From an uncultured Selenomonadales bacterium (GTDB lineage Bacteria > Bacillota > Negativicutes > Selenomonadales > Selenomonadaceae), in contig CALFJE010000009.1 in NCBI GenBank assembly GCA_937877545.1, positions 1 through 31,373 on the forward strand: a DNA stretch of 31,373 nucleotides. Reading direction: 5' to 3'. Below, in pieces: positions 7,389-14,606 of the stretch (positions are counted from its first letter, which is position 1; each line of letters begins with the position of its first letter). The notes below the pieces were generated by a model, which worked only from the letters and a program-made list of their open reading frames with translations, had not been told where the DNA came from and did not search any database. A program made the translations under genes and the position numbers.

Positions 7389-7682
7389 ATGAAAAACGCC
7401 GCCGTGATTTTGGCAGCACTCATAATTTTATCGGCGGGCGAAGTCGAGGCGGCACGGTTGCAAATCGATTCGGAGCAAAGTTTCGTTGAGCAAAGGAGCG
7501 TCCTGCCGCCGAGGTTGCGCGAACCGTTATTCCCGCCCCACAGGGCACCGCGCAAGGATTATCTGCCGCGCAAGCCGTTCCGACCGATACCGCGTTATCA
7601 GCCGAGTAAGCCCAAACCCTCCAACGACATTCGCGGCGGCAAACATAAATATTTCAAACCGCCGCAACCTCCGCACAAATAA
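7389..7682 (+). CDS. Small exported proline/basic-rich protein 2
   Basis: A 97-residue protein. MKNAAVILAALIILSAGEVE-AARL forms a signal peptide, and the mature part is rich in Pro, Arg and Lys (PRLREPLFPPHRAPRKDYLP, RPIPRYQPSKPKPS), ending KYFKPPQPPHK. The start at 7389 is chosen because GGGGG lies 7 bp before it and the signal peptide begins exactly there; the frame stays open upstream to 7320 but without a leader-like sequence. It is the second member of the proline-rich trio and is more basic than the first, so it could contact anionic wall polymers or LPS. No family is recognised. Confidence 0.7.
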   Translation: MKNAAVILAALIILSAGEVEAARLQIDSEQSFVEQRSVLPPRLREPLFPPHRAPRKDYLPRKPFRPIPRYQPSKPKPSNDIRGGKHKYFKPPQPPHK

Positions 7683-7703
7683 TTTCAGCAAGGAATGAAT
7701 CCA

Positions 7704-8006
7704 ATGAGAAGGTTAGCGAAAAATTTAATATTGGCGACGGCAGCAGTCAGCGCAATATTTTTCGTTGACCTCTCGACTGCACAAGCCGCTCAAGAAAAAA
7801 TTTGTCCGCTCGACACGGACTGTATAGAATTTCGATATATGGATTTTTGGGGAAAGTTCCGCGATACGGTGATGCCCGACCCGGATACGCCGCAGAATAA
7901 CAATCCGCCAAAGGAAATGGAAAGACCCAAGCCCGTAAAACCAAAGCCCGTTAATCCGAAGCCGGCACCGCCGCCCAAAAAAGTTACCCCAAAACCTGCA
8001 GACTAA
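7704..8006 (+). CDS. Small exported proline/lysine-rich protein 3
   Basis: A 100-residue protein. The signal peptide (MRRLAKNLILATAAVSAIFF, cut near STAQA-AQEK) is followed by a short segment with two cysteines (ICPLDTDCIEF) that could form a disulfide. A tail of PK-type repeats follows (RPKPVKPKPVNPKPAPPPKK). TonB and other envelope-spanning proteins have similar Pro-Lys rods. AAGGA lies 10 bp before the ATG at 7704; the ATG at 7695 is too close to it. The last 4 bp overlap the end of the convergent gene on the other strand. It is the third member of the trio; function unknown. Confidence 0.7.
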   Translation: MRRLAKNLILATAAVSAIFFVDLSTAQAAQEKICPLDTDCIEFRYMDFWGKFRDTVMPDPDTPQNNNPPKEMERPKPVKPKPVNPKPAPPPKKVTPKPAD

Positions 8007-8539
8007 TCCTTAATCACAAAATCGCGTTGAACACGACCGAAACCGCCTTCGACGCGCAGATAATAGAACGCCTTCTTCCGATAATCGGCGACGGGATCGT
8101 TGCCGGTTTTTTCTTTGTAGCGGAGGGTATTCTCGGCGTGCGGTGACGTGAAGCCGAACAGAATTTTTAGCGGCAACAACCTGCCTTGACGCGGGATAAT
8201 CGAATCGTCGGCGATGTTGAGCGGATAGTAAGTCCCCGCGACTTCGACGAGCAACATGGGCGCGACCTTCCCGACGAACGTCCCTTCGGGCGGCATTGCC
8301 AACGGATAATCGCCGTCGGGAAGCGCGATAAGTTTGCCGTCGTTTATGTAGCTCAGCGCGTCCGACGGGATTATTTCCTCATGCCAACTCGGCGGCGTAT
8401 TCGATTTGGGGTAGAGTACCGCCGCGAACGCCAGCGTCATGAACACCGCCACCGCTACGAAGTAGAATTTCCGTGAGAATTTCCGAAACTCCGCCGTCTC
8501 CGCGTCCAAGACTTTTTGCAGTTCCCTAAGGTCGTTCAT
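8003..8539 (-). CDS. Single-pass membrane protein of unknown function, lgt operon
   Basis: A 178-residue protein. A charged N-terminus (MNDLRELQKVLDAETAEFRK) precedes one membrane helix (about 26-43, FYFVAVAVFMTLAFAAVLYP), leaving about 130 residues that would lie outside the cytoplasmic membrane. That domain has no recognised motif; it contains LLVEVAGTYYPLNIADDS and FYYLRVEGGFGRVQRDF. The start overlaps the stop of the preceding gene by one base (TAATG), so it is the third gene of an lgt-led unit. The context suggests an envelope role, which is inference only. It ends tail to tail with proline-rich gene 3, sharing 4 bp. Confidence 0.7.
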   Translation of the reverse strand: MNDLRELQKVLDAETAEFRKFSRKFYFVAVAVFMTLAFAAVLYPKSNTPPSWHEEIIPSDALSYINDGKLIALPDGDYPLAMPPEGTFVGKVAPMLLVEVAGTYYPLNIADDSIIPRQGRLLPLKILFGFTSPHAENTLRYKEKTGNDPVADYRKKAFYYLRVEGGFGRVQRDFVIKD

Positions 8540-8817
8540 TACGCGTTCTGCTCCGGGAAGAGCGGCTTATTTGAGTTGGCGGCTATGTCCTTGATGACTT
8601 CCTTATCGGGCTTGCCCAAGACCCAGCCCAAAGCCTTAATCTCGGCGTGAGCGGCGGCTTTCTGTTCGCGCACGTCGCCCGACATGAAGCAGAGCCGCTT
8701 GTAATTTTCCAGCACAAGATTGTAGCGGGCGGTTATCTCCTGCGCCGAACGCAATTTGCCGGACGTGTTGTTGTGGTGTTCAATCGTCCTCAAAATTTCT
8801 TCGGGTAAATCAGCCAT
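8539..8817 (-). CDS. Small soluble protein of unknown function, lgt operon
   Basis: A 92-residue, mostly helical and charged protein with no signal or membrane segment (MADLPEEILRTIEHHNNTSG at the start, KALGWVLGKPDKEVIKDIAA near the end). Its ATG lies inside the last codons of lgt: ATGGCTGA holds both the start here and the lgt stop, an 8-bp overlap implying coupled translation. Its own stop overlaps the next start. I do not recognise the family. The tight coupling on both sides supports a real gene. Confidence 0.7.
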   Translation of the reverse strand: MADLPEEILRTIEHHNNTSGKLRSAQEITARYNLVLENYKRLCFMSGDVREQKAAAHAEIKALGWVLGKPDKEVIKDIAANSNKPLFPEQNA

Positions 8818-9589
8818 GTTTATTCCTCCTCCACTGCAAGTAAATGAAAATCCCCGCCGCTATCGTGAACGCAACGACGCTCGTAACCTGCGCGGACTTC
8901 AATAAGCCGAACGCCAACGCCGTATAATCGCCGCGCAGAAACTCCAACGCGAATCGCGCCGCCGCGTACAGCATGACGTACAGCGCGAAACATTGCCCCT
9001 TGACGTAATCGGTGCAACGGAAAATCAGCAACAGCGCGAAGATAACCACGTCGAGCTGACATTCCCAAACCTCGGCGGGGAAAAGCGGTTGCGCCCCGTA
9101 AGTTCGATAGGCAAGCGTCGTGTCGGGGTAGATTATGCCGAAGCCCGCGCCCGTCGGAGCACCGAAGGCGTCGCCGTTGAGCAGATTGGCGCATCGACCG
9201 AGGGCTTGACCGAGGACAATCGCGGGGGCAAGAATATCGGCGAGGTGAATCACGTCGAGACCCTTGGTTTTGGCGTAAAGCCCGCCCGCCGTCACGCCGA
9301 GGATAAGTCCGCCTTGAACGGCCATGCCGCCTTGCCAAACGTTGAGTATTTCGTCGAGATGATTTTGGTAATAGCTCCAATCGAAAAAGAACACGTCCCA
9401 AAGCCTCGCGCCGAGCAAGCCGAATAAGCCGCCGACCAAGCCGATGTCGACGAGGAATTTTTCATAGCCGCGCCCGTCGACCTTCGCCATAAAGTAGCCG
9501 ACGCCCGTCGCCAAAAAGATTGACAGCGACAAAATCACGCCGTAAGAGCGAATCGGGAAGTCGCCGACATAAAATAAAAATTGGTGCAT
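8810..9589 (-). CDS. lgt: Prolipoprotein diacylglyceryl transferase Lgt (diverged)
   Basis: Lgt moves diacylglycerol from phosphatidylglycerol to the lipobox cysteine of prolipoproteins, in the cytoplasmic membrane. The 259 residues form about seven membrane segments. Family landmarks are MHQFLFYVGDFPIRSYGV at the start, GLLGARLWDVFFF, VWQGGMAVQGGL (about 85-96), the signature GRCANLLNGDAFGAPTG (about 131-147) and ARFALEFLRGD near the end, with its conserved arginine. Two departures from the E. coli enzyme stand out: the histidine of its HGGL motif is Q here, and its HPxQLYE motif reads FPAEVWE. The first residue varies among lineages, so activity is still likely. The unit continues into two unknown genes. 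Confidence 0.9.
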   Translation of the reverse strand: MHQFLFYVGDFPIRSYGVILSLSIFLATGVGYFMAKVDGRGYEKFLVDIGLVGGLFGLLGARLWDVFFFDWSYYQNHLDEILNVWQGGMAVQGGLILGVTAGGLYAKTKGLDVIHLADILAPAIVLGQALGRCANLLNGDAFGAPTGAGFGIIYPDTTLAYRTYGAQPLFPAEVWECQLDVVIFALLLIFRCTDYVKGQCFALYVMLYAAARFALEFLRGDYTALAFGLLKSAQVTSVVAFTIAAGIFIYLQWRRNKHG

Positions 9590-9590
9590 G

Positions 9591-9626
9591 TAATTCCTGC
9601 TTCCTAATTTCTAATTCCTAACTTCC
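9591..9626. repeat. Degenerate copy of the TTAGGAA repeat before lgt
   Basis: Reading the minus strand, GGAAGTTAGGAATTAG is followed by further TTAGGAA-like units up to the lgt ribosome site. It matches the array at 4750-4773 in inverted orientation. Confidence 0.6.
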
Positions 9627-9733
9627 AAAATTATAACAGGCGGCGCAGATTTTTGAAAGGAATTTTAATCGGCGCGTCGAAGTCAAAATCGGCAAGCAAG
9701 TTGCACATGAAAGTTTTTCGTGGAGGGATGAGT

Positions 9734-11083
9734 TTGGCATTTTTTTTGATAGTACCGAGCGTCATGATAGTCAGCGTGGTGGCGGTGCACGCCCTGGCAA
9801 ATCGGCTGGGGTTGCGGATATACTACACGACGCTGGCGGCGACGGCGGTGCTGTCGTTTATGGTAAACGTGGCGGCGGCGACAATGACGCCTTACGTCGG
9901 CAGAGAATTCCTGTTGCGATTGGGCTTGTTGATATTGGCGGCGTCGTTCCTGCTAACGCTGGCGAATCGCTTCCTGCTAAAGCAACAACGCGCCGAGGAA
10001 AAGAATTTCCAAGAGGAGGTAAAGGCAGCTTACGAGGCGGAAAAAGAATCGCCGCTGATAGCCGAGACGCCCGATAAGTTCGATTGGAACGAGGACGCTC
10101 CGCCGACCAAATACAACGAGAGCGTCGACTCCTCCGCCGATAAAAAAGTCACGATGACGGACGCCGACGAATTCGATAAAGAGTTCAATGTTGCGGAAAA
10201 GGTCGCCGAAACTGTCAAAGCAGATACCGCTACGTCTAAGGTCGCCGAGCCTGTCAAAGCAGATACCGCTACGTCTAAGGTCGCCGAGCCTGTCAAAGCA
10301 GACGCCGCTACGCCTAAGGTCGCCGAGCCTGTCAAGGCAGACGCCGTAACGTCTAAGGTCGCTGTGTCCAAACCGCAAAAAGAATTCCCGTTGGAAAAGG
10401 TGTTCGAGCCGTTGGCGGAGGTCAAGCCTGAAGAGTTGGAAAAACTCAACGACGCCGAGTTTAAGTCCGAACCCGAAAAAGAATTCCCGCTGGAAGAAGT
10501 CTTCCAACCGCTGTCCGAAGTCAAAGCCGAGGAGGTCGAAATTCCAAAGGAGCCGCCCAAGCCCGAAGACAACGTGCCGTTGCAGGAAGTCTTCAAGCCG
10601 CTGTCGACAATAAAGTTGGAAAAGCTGGACGAGTTGCCGGTCGAGGAAGTTGCACCCGCGCCCGAAGACGGAGCCGAGGAACCCGATACGCTTGACGATA
10701 TTTTAGATAAGGCGTATAACGAGCGGGCGAAAGGACACGTCTGGCAAGCCATAGAGCTTTACAAGAAGGCAATGGAACGCTATCGCAATGACGAATACGC
10801 GCCGTTTGTGGCGATTGATTTGGGCAACATCTACAAGGAACAGGCTTTGTACTCCAAGGCAATAAAAATCTTCGAGGAGGCTCTGGAATTGCCGGCGGTC
10901 ACGCACAACGAGGACATCAAAAAGGAGTTCACAACCAATTTGGAATATCTGCGGGTCGTGCGCGACGTCTTGTTAAAATATCACGCGTCGTCGGTGCCGT
11001 TCGGCAAATTAACAAAGCCAATTCTGCGGGAGATAGACGCCGAGTTTCAAAAGGCTCAACGCCACTCCGAGCAGTTTAAATAA
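9734..11083 (+). CDS. Membrane protein with repeat-rich linker and C-terminal TPR domain
   Basis: About 450 residues. Three hydrophobic segments occupy the first ~95 residues, followed by a long charged linker and a C-terminal tetratricopeptide region. The linker holds four 13-residue repeats (VAEPVKADTATSK type) and then three copies of an EFPLEEVFQPLSEVK-type block spaced about 35-40 residues. The TPR part contains ERAKGHVWQAIELYKKAME and LGNIYKEQALYSKAIKIFEE, two canonical helix pairs that usually bind other proteins. The start is uncertain: TTG 9734 has GGAGGG 6 bp before it, ATG 9728 overlaps that site, and the frame is open back to TTG 9653. The gene ends 26 bp before the PRC-barrel gene. 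A scaffold role is inferred. Confidence 0.8.
   Translation: MAFFLIVPSVMIVSVVAVHALANRLGLRIYYTTLAATAVLSFMVNVAAATMTPYVGREFLLRLGLLILAASFLLTLANRFLLKQQRAEEKNFQEEVKAAYEAEKESPLIAETPDKFDWNEDAPPTKYNESVDSSADKKVTMTDADEFDKEFNVAEKVAETVKADTATSKVAEPVKADTATSKVAEPVKADAATPKVAEPVKADAVTSKVAVSKPQKEFPLEKVFEPLAEVKPEELEKLNDAEFKSEPEKEFPLEEVFQPLSEVKAEEVEIPKEPPKPEDNVPLQEVFKPLSTIKLEKLDELPVEEVAPAPEDGAEEPDTLDDILDKAYNERAKGHVWQAIELYKKAMERYRNDEYAPFVAIDLGNIYKEQALYSKAIKIFEEALELPAVTHNEDIKKEFTTNLEYLRVVRDVLLKYHASSVPFGKLTKPILREIDAEFQKAQRHSEQFK
10202..10357 (+). repeat. Four 39-bp tandem repeats (13 residues) in the TPR gene
   Basis: Units start at 10202, 10241, 10280 and 10319 and encode VAE[TP]VKAD[TA][AV]T[SP]K. Copies 1 and 2 are nearly identical in DNA, consistent with recent slippage or unequal exchange. 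The array is in frame. Confidence 0.9.
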
Positions 11084-11109
11084 AACGATGAAACTTTGGA
11101 GGTATCAGA

Positions 11110-12348
11110 ATGAAAAAAAGTGTGGAAATTCTGGGCTTGCCGATTATCAGCATAACCGAAGGGCGCGAGCTGGGCGTCAGCAAGACGCTCCTAATCGACG
11201 CCAAAAACGGGCAAGTCGCGGCGATAACGATAGAGGACGACGATTGGTATCGCGGCGTGAAGCTAATCCCCTATGAATCGGTTATCGCAATCGGCGAGGA
11301 CGCCGTCACAATCACGCACAGCGAAAATATTTTGAACTTGGACGAGGCGGGCGATTATGAACGCTTACTGGTCGAAAATATTCGCGTCATCGGCACCAAG
11401 GCGATAACCAAAACGGGGCGCATTCAGGGCAAAATCACCGAGGTTTTCATCGGCGACGGCGGCAAGATTGAGAAATGCGAAATTACCGCCCCCAACGGCG
11501 AGATTAACGAGGTCAACGCCGAGCAGGTTTCCATTTTCGGCAAGCAAGTGACGGTCGTTGATATTGACGGGGAAAAAAAAACTGATTTAGTAACTGAGAC
11601 GCCGCCCGCTTTCCAACCGGCAAACGAACCTGTTCAAGAGGAGCCTTCGCAAGACGTTTGGACGCCCGCCGCCGAATCGCTTACGGAAACGGTTGAGCCG
11701 CCCGTTGAGCCGGAAGCGGTACCCGACATATCAGACACGCCGATTGAAACGGTCGAGGCGGCTGAAGTTTTGGATATGCCCGTTGAAACGGTCGAGGCGG
11801 CTGACATTTTAGACGCGCCCGTTGAGACCGTCGCGGCGGCTGACGTTTTGGACATGCCCGTTGAGACGGTCGAGGCGGCTGACGTTTTGAACATTCCCGT
11901 TGAGACGGTCGAGGCGACTGAAGTTTTAGACATTCCCGTTGAGACGGTCGAGACGGCTGAAGTATCGGAGCCGCCCGCGCAGATTGAAGAATCGCCCAAG
12001 CCCGTCGAAGAACCGCCCGCCGTCGAGCCGCAACCGTCCGAGGAGGACAAAAAGCTTGAGACTATGACGCAACAGGCGGAGGCTTTGAAGGCGGCACTCA
12101 AAAAAGCACGCGACAACAGTAAATCTGCGGCAGCCAAATCCGAACCGCGAACGCCGCAAAAAGCGCAAGTCGAAAAGGCAGTGGACGAACGCCGCCGCAG
12201 AGTATTGCTCGGCAAGCACGCGACCAAAACCATCACGGCGGAAAGCGGCACGGTCGTCGTGGAGGCGGGCGCGGAGGTCACGGAAGAAGTCCTTCAACGC
12301 GCTCGACTTTCCAACAAGTTTATCGAACTGTCGATGAACGTTCAATAA
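11110..12348 (+). CDS. PRC-barrel domain protein with tandem-repeat linker
   Basis: A 412-residue cytoplasmic protein (no signal or membrane segment). The first ~155 residues hold two PRC-barrel-like units: LGLPIISITEGRELGVSKTL to VTITHSENI, then IGTKAITKTGRIQGKITEVF to SIFGKQVTVVD. PRC barrels are small beta-barrels found in RimM, photosynthetic reaction centre H subunits and sporulation or envelope proteins. A Pro/Glu/Val-rich linker follows, with six 13-residue repeats (DMPVETVEAADVL type), then a helical Lys/Ala region and a conserved-looking tail (GTVVVEAGAEVTEEVLQRA, then KFIELSMN). GGAGG lies 7 bp before the ATG. It forms an operon with the TPR gene and is closed by a strong terminator. 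The molecular role is unknown. Confidence 0.85.
   Translation: MKKSVEILGLPIISITEGRELGVSKTLLIDAKNGQVAAITIEDDDWYRGVKLIPYESVIAIGEDAVTITHSENILNLDEAGDYERLLVENIRVIGTKAITKTGRIQGKITEVFIGDGGKIEKCEITAPNGEINEVNAEQVSIFGKQVTVVDIDGEKKTDLVTETPPAFQPANEPVQEEPSQDVWTPAAESLTETVEPPVEPEAVPDISDTPIETVEAAEVLDMPVETVEAADILDAPVETVAAADVLDMPVETVEAADVLNIPVETVEATEVLDIPVETVETAEVSEPPAQIEESPKPVEEPPAVEPQPSEEDKKLETMTQQAEALKAALKKARDNSKSAAAKSEPRTPQKAQVEKAVDERRRRVLLGKHATKTITAESGTVVVEAGAEVTEEVLQRARLSNKFIELSMNVQ
11734..11967 (+). repeat. Six 39-bp tandem repeats (13 residues) in the PRC-barrel gene
   Basis: Units start at 11734, 11773, 11812, 11851, 11890 and 11929 and encode D[TMAI]P[VI]ETVEAA[DE]VL with small changes. The repeat length equals that in the preceding gene, but the sequence is unrelated. 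Confidence 0.92.
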
Positions 12349-12368
12349 CAAATCCGCAAGGTAAAAAG

Positions 12369-12395
12369 CTCCCGATAATCGCGTCGGGAGTTTTT
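12369..12395 (+). terminator. Rho-independent terminator after the PRC-barrel gene
   Basis: A perfect 7-bp stem CTCCCGA/TCGGGAG with an 8-base loop is followed by five T and preceded by five A. Confidence 0.9.
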
Positions 12396-12397
12396 CT

Positions 12398-12426
12398 TTG
12401 CCAAAAACCCGCGCACTTTGTATAAT
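12398..12426 (+). promoter_or_regulatory. Promoter of the TetR / radical SAM unit
   Basis: TTGCCA (12398-12403), a 17-bp spacer and a perfect TATAAT (12421-12426), directly after the preceding terminator. The start codon follows about 26 bp downstream. Confidence 0.75.
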
Positions 12427-12452
12427 GGCTAAAAATTTTCGGAGGCGCGGCA

Positions 12453-13046
12453 ATGGCAGAGAATTTGAGGAAACGAAAGAAATTCCAAGCGCGGCAGACA
12501 ATCTTAAAAGCCGCCGCGCAACAATTTGAACGGCACGGCTTCGCCAACACGTCAATCGCGGGCATCATGCAAGCGGCGGGGCTGGGCGTTGGCACGTTTT
12601 ATAATTATTTCGGCTCCAAGGAGGAGGTCTTGCTGACGTTGGCGCGGAACTTGCGCGAGGACGTGTTTCAAAGCCTGTCGTCGGCAGTCGCGGTCAATCA
12701 ATCGTCGGCGGAGCTGTTGGAGCTGTGTTGCCTGTGCACGGCTAAGTTAATCGACGAAAATCGATTTATCCTGCCGCTGTTCATAAGCGCGAGCGAACAC
12801 TCCGATAAGCCCGAACAAATCCCGCAAAGTTTATCGCCGGGGTTTCGCGAGCTGTTCGAGGCGATAATCCTGCGCGGGCAACGATTGGGCGAATTTCGTT
12901 CGGACGTGCCGTCAAACATAATTTCGGAGATGATTCACTCGATTTATCAGACGACGGCGTTCAGCAAGTTGGAAATATCGTTTCAAGAAAATATCGGGCT
13001 GAAAATAAAAATCCTGTTGGACGGGATAAGGGAGCGGAATTTATGA
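12453..13046 (+). CDS. TetR-family transcriptional regulator
   Basis: A 197-residue regulator. The N-terminal helix-turn-helix domain is typical: RQTILKAAAQQFERHGFANT, then SIAGIMQAAGLGVGTFYNYF and GSKEEVLLTLA (about 14-66). The rest is the variable ligand-binding and dimer domain, with two adjacent cysteines (LLELCCLCTAK, about 90-100) that might sense redox state or metal; that is inference. CGGAGG lies before the ATG. The last codon overlaps the start of the radical SAM gene (ATGA), so regulator and enzyme are made together and the regulator probably controls its own operon. No clear palindromic operator is visible near the promoter. The inducer is unknown. Confidence 0.93.
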   Translation: MAENLRKRKKFQARQTILKAAAQQFERHGFANTSIAGIMQAAGLGVGTFYNYFGSKEEVLLTLARNLREDVFQSLSSAVAVNQSSAELLELCCLCTAKLIDENRFILPLFISASEHSDKPEQIPQSLSPGFRELFEAIILRGQRLGEFRSDVPSNIISEMIHSIYQTTAFSKLEISFQENIGLKIKILLDGIRERNL

Positions 13047-14215
13047 TAAGCGTGACGAAGTTGCTTTTTGCGGCGGATTATTACGGCGACGCCCTGCGCT
13101 ACACCAAAGACGCCAATCAAATGCGCCACGGGGCGGCGGCGGGTATCGGACCTGTGGTTGTGTGGAATTCGACGCGCACTTGTAATTTGAAGTGTCGCCA
13201 TTGCTACATGGATTCGGATTCGCGCAAGTACAAAGACGAGCTGACGACCGCCGAGGCTAAAAAGTTCATAGATGACCTTGCCGAGTTCAAAGTACCGGTG
13301 CTGTTGTTTTCGGGCGGCGAGCCATTGATACGTCCCGACTTTTTTGAGCTTGCCGCTTATGCCGTCGCGAGGAATATCCGCCCTACGCTGTCGACAAACG
13401 GCACGCTGATAACCCGCGAGGTAGCGCAGGAGATTAAAAATATCGGCGTGGGCTACGTCGGCATATCGCTTGACGGTTTGGCGGCTGTCAATGATAAATT
13501 TCGCGGCGTGGCGGGCGCGTTCAACTTGGCAATGCGCGGCATAGAAAATTGCGTGGCTGTCGGGCAACGCGTGGGCTTGCGCTTCACAATCAATCATCAC
13601 AACTTCGAGGAGCTGGATAAAATTTTCGACTTCATCGAGGCTGAACGGATTAACCGCGTGTGCTTTTATCACCTGGTTTATTCGGGGCGCGGCAGTCAAA
13701 TGTTGGACGAGGATGTTACGCCCGAAGAATCGCGGCAAGCCATGGACACGATTATTCGCCGCACCAAGGACTTTGCGGCTCGCGGCTTGGCTAAGGAGAT
13801 TTTGACTGTCGACAACCACTGCGACGGCGTCTATATGTACTTGAAGGCTCTTGCCGAGGGCGACGACGCAACCGCCGCGCAGGTTAAGAAATTTATCGGC
13901 ATGAACGGCGGCAACAGATCGGGTATCGCGTTCGGCGAGGTTGACCCGCTCGGCTACGTGCACCCCGACCAATTTACGCAACATCACACGTTCGGCAATG
14001 TTCGCGAGCGCAAATTCGGCGACATCTGGACTGATACCGGCAACCCGATTTTGGCGGGGCTTAAGAATCGCAAGCCGCTGTTGAAAGGGCGTTGCGCCAA
14101 GTGCAAGTTTCTCGACGTTTGCAACGGGAACTTTAGGACGCGGGCGGAAGCAGTTACGGGCGATTTTTGGGCGTCCGACCCCGCGTGTTATCTGACCGAC
14201 GAGGAAATATTTTAA
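13043..14215 (+). CDS. nirJ1: Radical SAM/SPASM protein of the NirJ1/AhbC type (haem-related)
   Basis: A 390-residue radical SAM enzyme. The [4Fe-4S]/SAM site is CNLKCRHCYM (about 50-59), followed by the SAM motif LLFSGGEPL (about 91). The C-terminal region carries an auxiliary-cluster pattern (CAKCKFLDVCNGNFRTRAEA ending in SDPACYL). Its start (MISVTKLLFAADYYGDALRY) and VVVWNSTRTCNLKC match my memory of NirJ1 and AhbC, which remodel side chains of sirohaem-derived tetrapyrroles on the way to haem or d1-type haem. None of the other haem genes lies in the window, so the exact substrate is inferred; a peptide-modifying SPASM enzyme is the alternative. The start ATG overlaps the tetR stop by 4 bp. 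A GGAGG for the next gene follows closely. Confidence 0.82.
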   Translation: MISVTKLLFAADYYGDALRYTKDANQMRHGAAAGIGPVVVWNSTRTCNLKCRHCYMDSDSRKYKDELTTAEAKKFIDDLAEFKVPVLLFSGGEPLIRPDFFELAAYAVARNIRPTLSTNGTLITREVAQEIKNIGVGYVGISLDGLAAVNDKFRGVAGAFNLAMRGIENCVAVGQRVGLRFTINHHNFEELDKIFDFIEAERINRVCFYHLVYSGRGSQMLDEDVTPEESRQAMDTIIRRTKDFAARGLAKEILTVDNHCDGVYMYLKALAEGDDATAAQVKKFIGMNGGNRSGIAFGEVDPLGYVHPDQFTQHHTFGNVRERKFGDIWTDTGNPILAGLKNRKPLLKGRCAKCKFLDVCNGNFRTRAEAVTGDFWASDPACYLTDEEIF

Positions 14216-14227
14216 GGAGGCAGATTT

Positions 14228-14536
14228 ATGTTTAAGGTTTTGATTTGGGATTATGTGGGAGTAAGCGGGCAATGGCTCGACCAAGTCGCTGACAAAAAGG
14301 ACATTGAAGTCGTCGGCACAATGACGCCCGCCGAACCCGCGTCGGAGCTTTTGCTTAAGCAGGACGCCTGGGATTGGCTGTTGATTTTCGAGCAGGGGGC
14401 GAGACAATTCTTCGACACGACGATTCAACTGCTGAGGTTGCCGCTCAATAAAATTGTCTACGCGCTCGACATGAACAGCTGGATTCAACGCCCCAAAGCC
14501 GCCTTCGCCTTGGCAGATATGTCGCAGGGGGGGTAA
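14228..14536 (+). pseudogene. N-terminal part of a frameshifted FkbM-type methyltransferase
   Basis: An ATG with AAGGAGG upstream opens a frame encoding MFKVLIWDYVGVSGQWLDQV and about 80 more residues. It stops at TAA 14534-14536, directly after a run of seven G (14527-14533). Removing one G continues the frame without a stop as SQGGNIILNLHFAISRRLNK and on into the FkbM domain beginning near 14607. The segment alone has no recognisable complete domain. The two pieces therefore look like one gene broken by a single-base change, by phase variation or by a sequencing error. With the shift repaired, the product would be about 382 residues (14228-15377). Confidence 0.75.
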
Positions 14537-14606
14537 TATAATCCTCAACCTCCATTTCGCGATCAGTCGCCGGCTGAACAAATTCGTCACCTGCACAGTT
14601 GAGGGG

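Noticed and set aside
10202..11967. Regular 39-bp repeats considered as a CRISPR array
   Set aside because: The units are contiguous with no spacers, in frame, and encode variable amino-acid repeats inside two genes.
14527..14536. Programmed -1 frameshift at the G7 run
   Set aside because: The downstream FkbM frame is reached by +1 (or -2), not -1, so a standard -1 slippery site does not explain it.
12983..14596. Minus-strand open frame of 537 codons opposite the radical SAM gene
   Set aside because: It is antisense to an enzyme with complete cluster motifs and crosses two plus-strand genes and a G7 tract. No recognisable protein.
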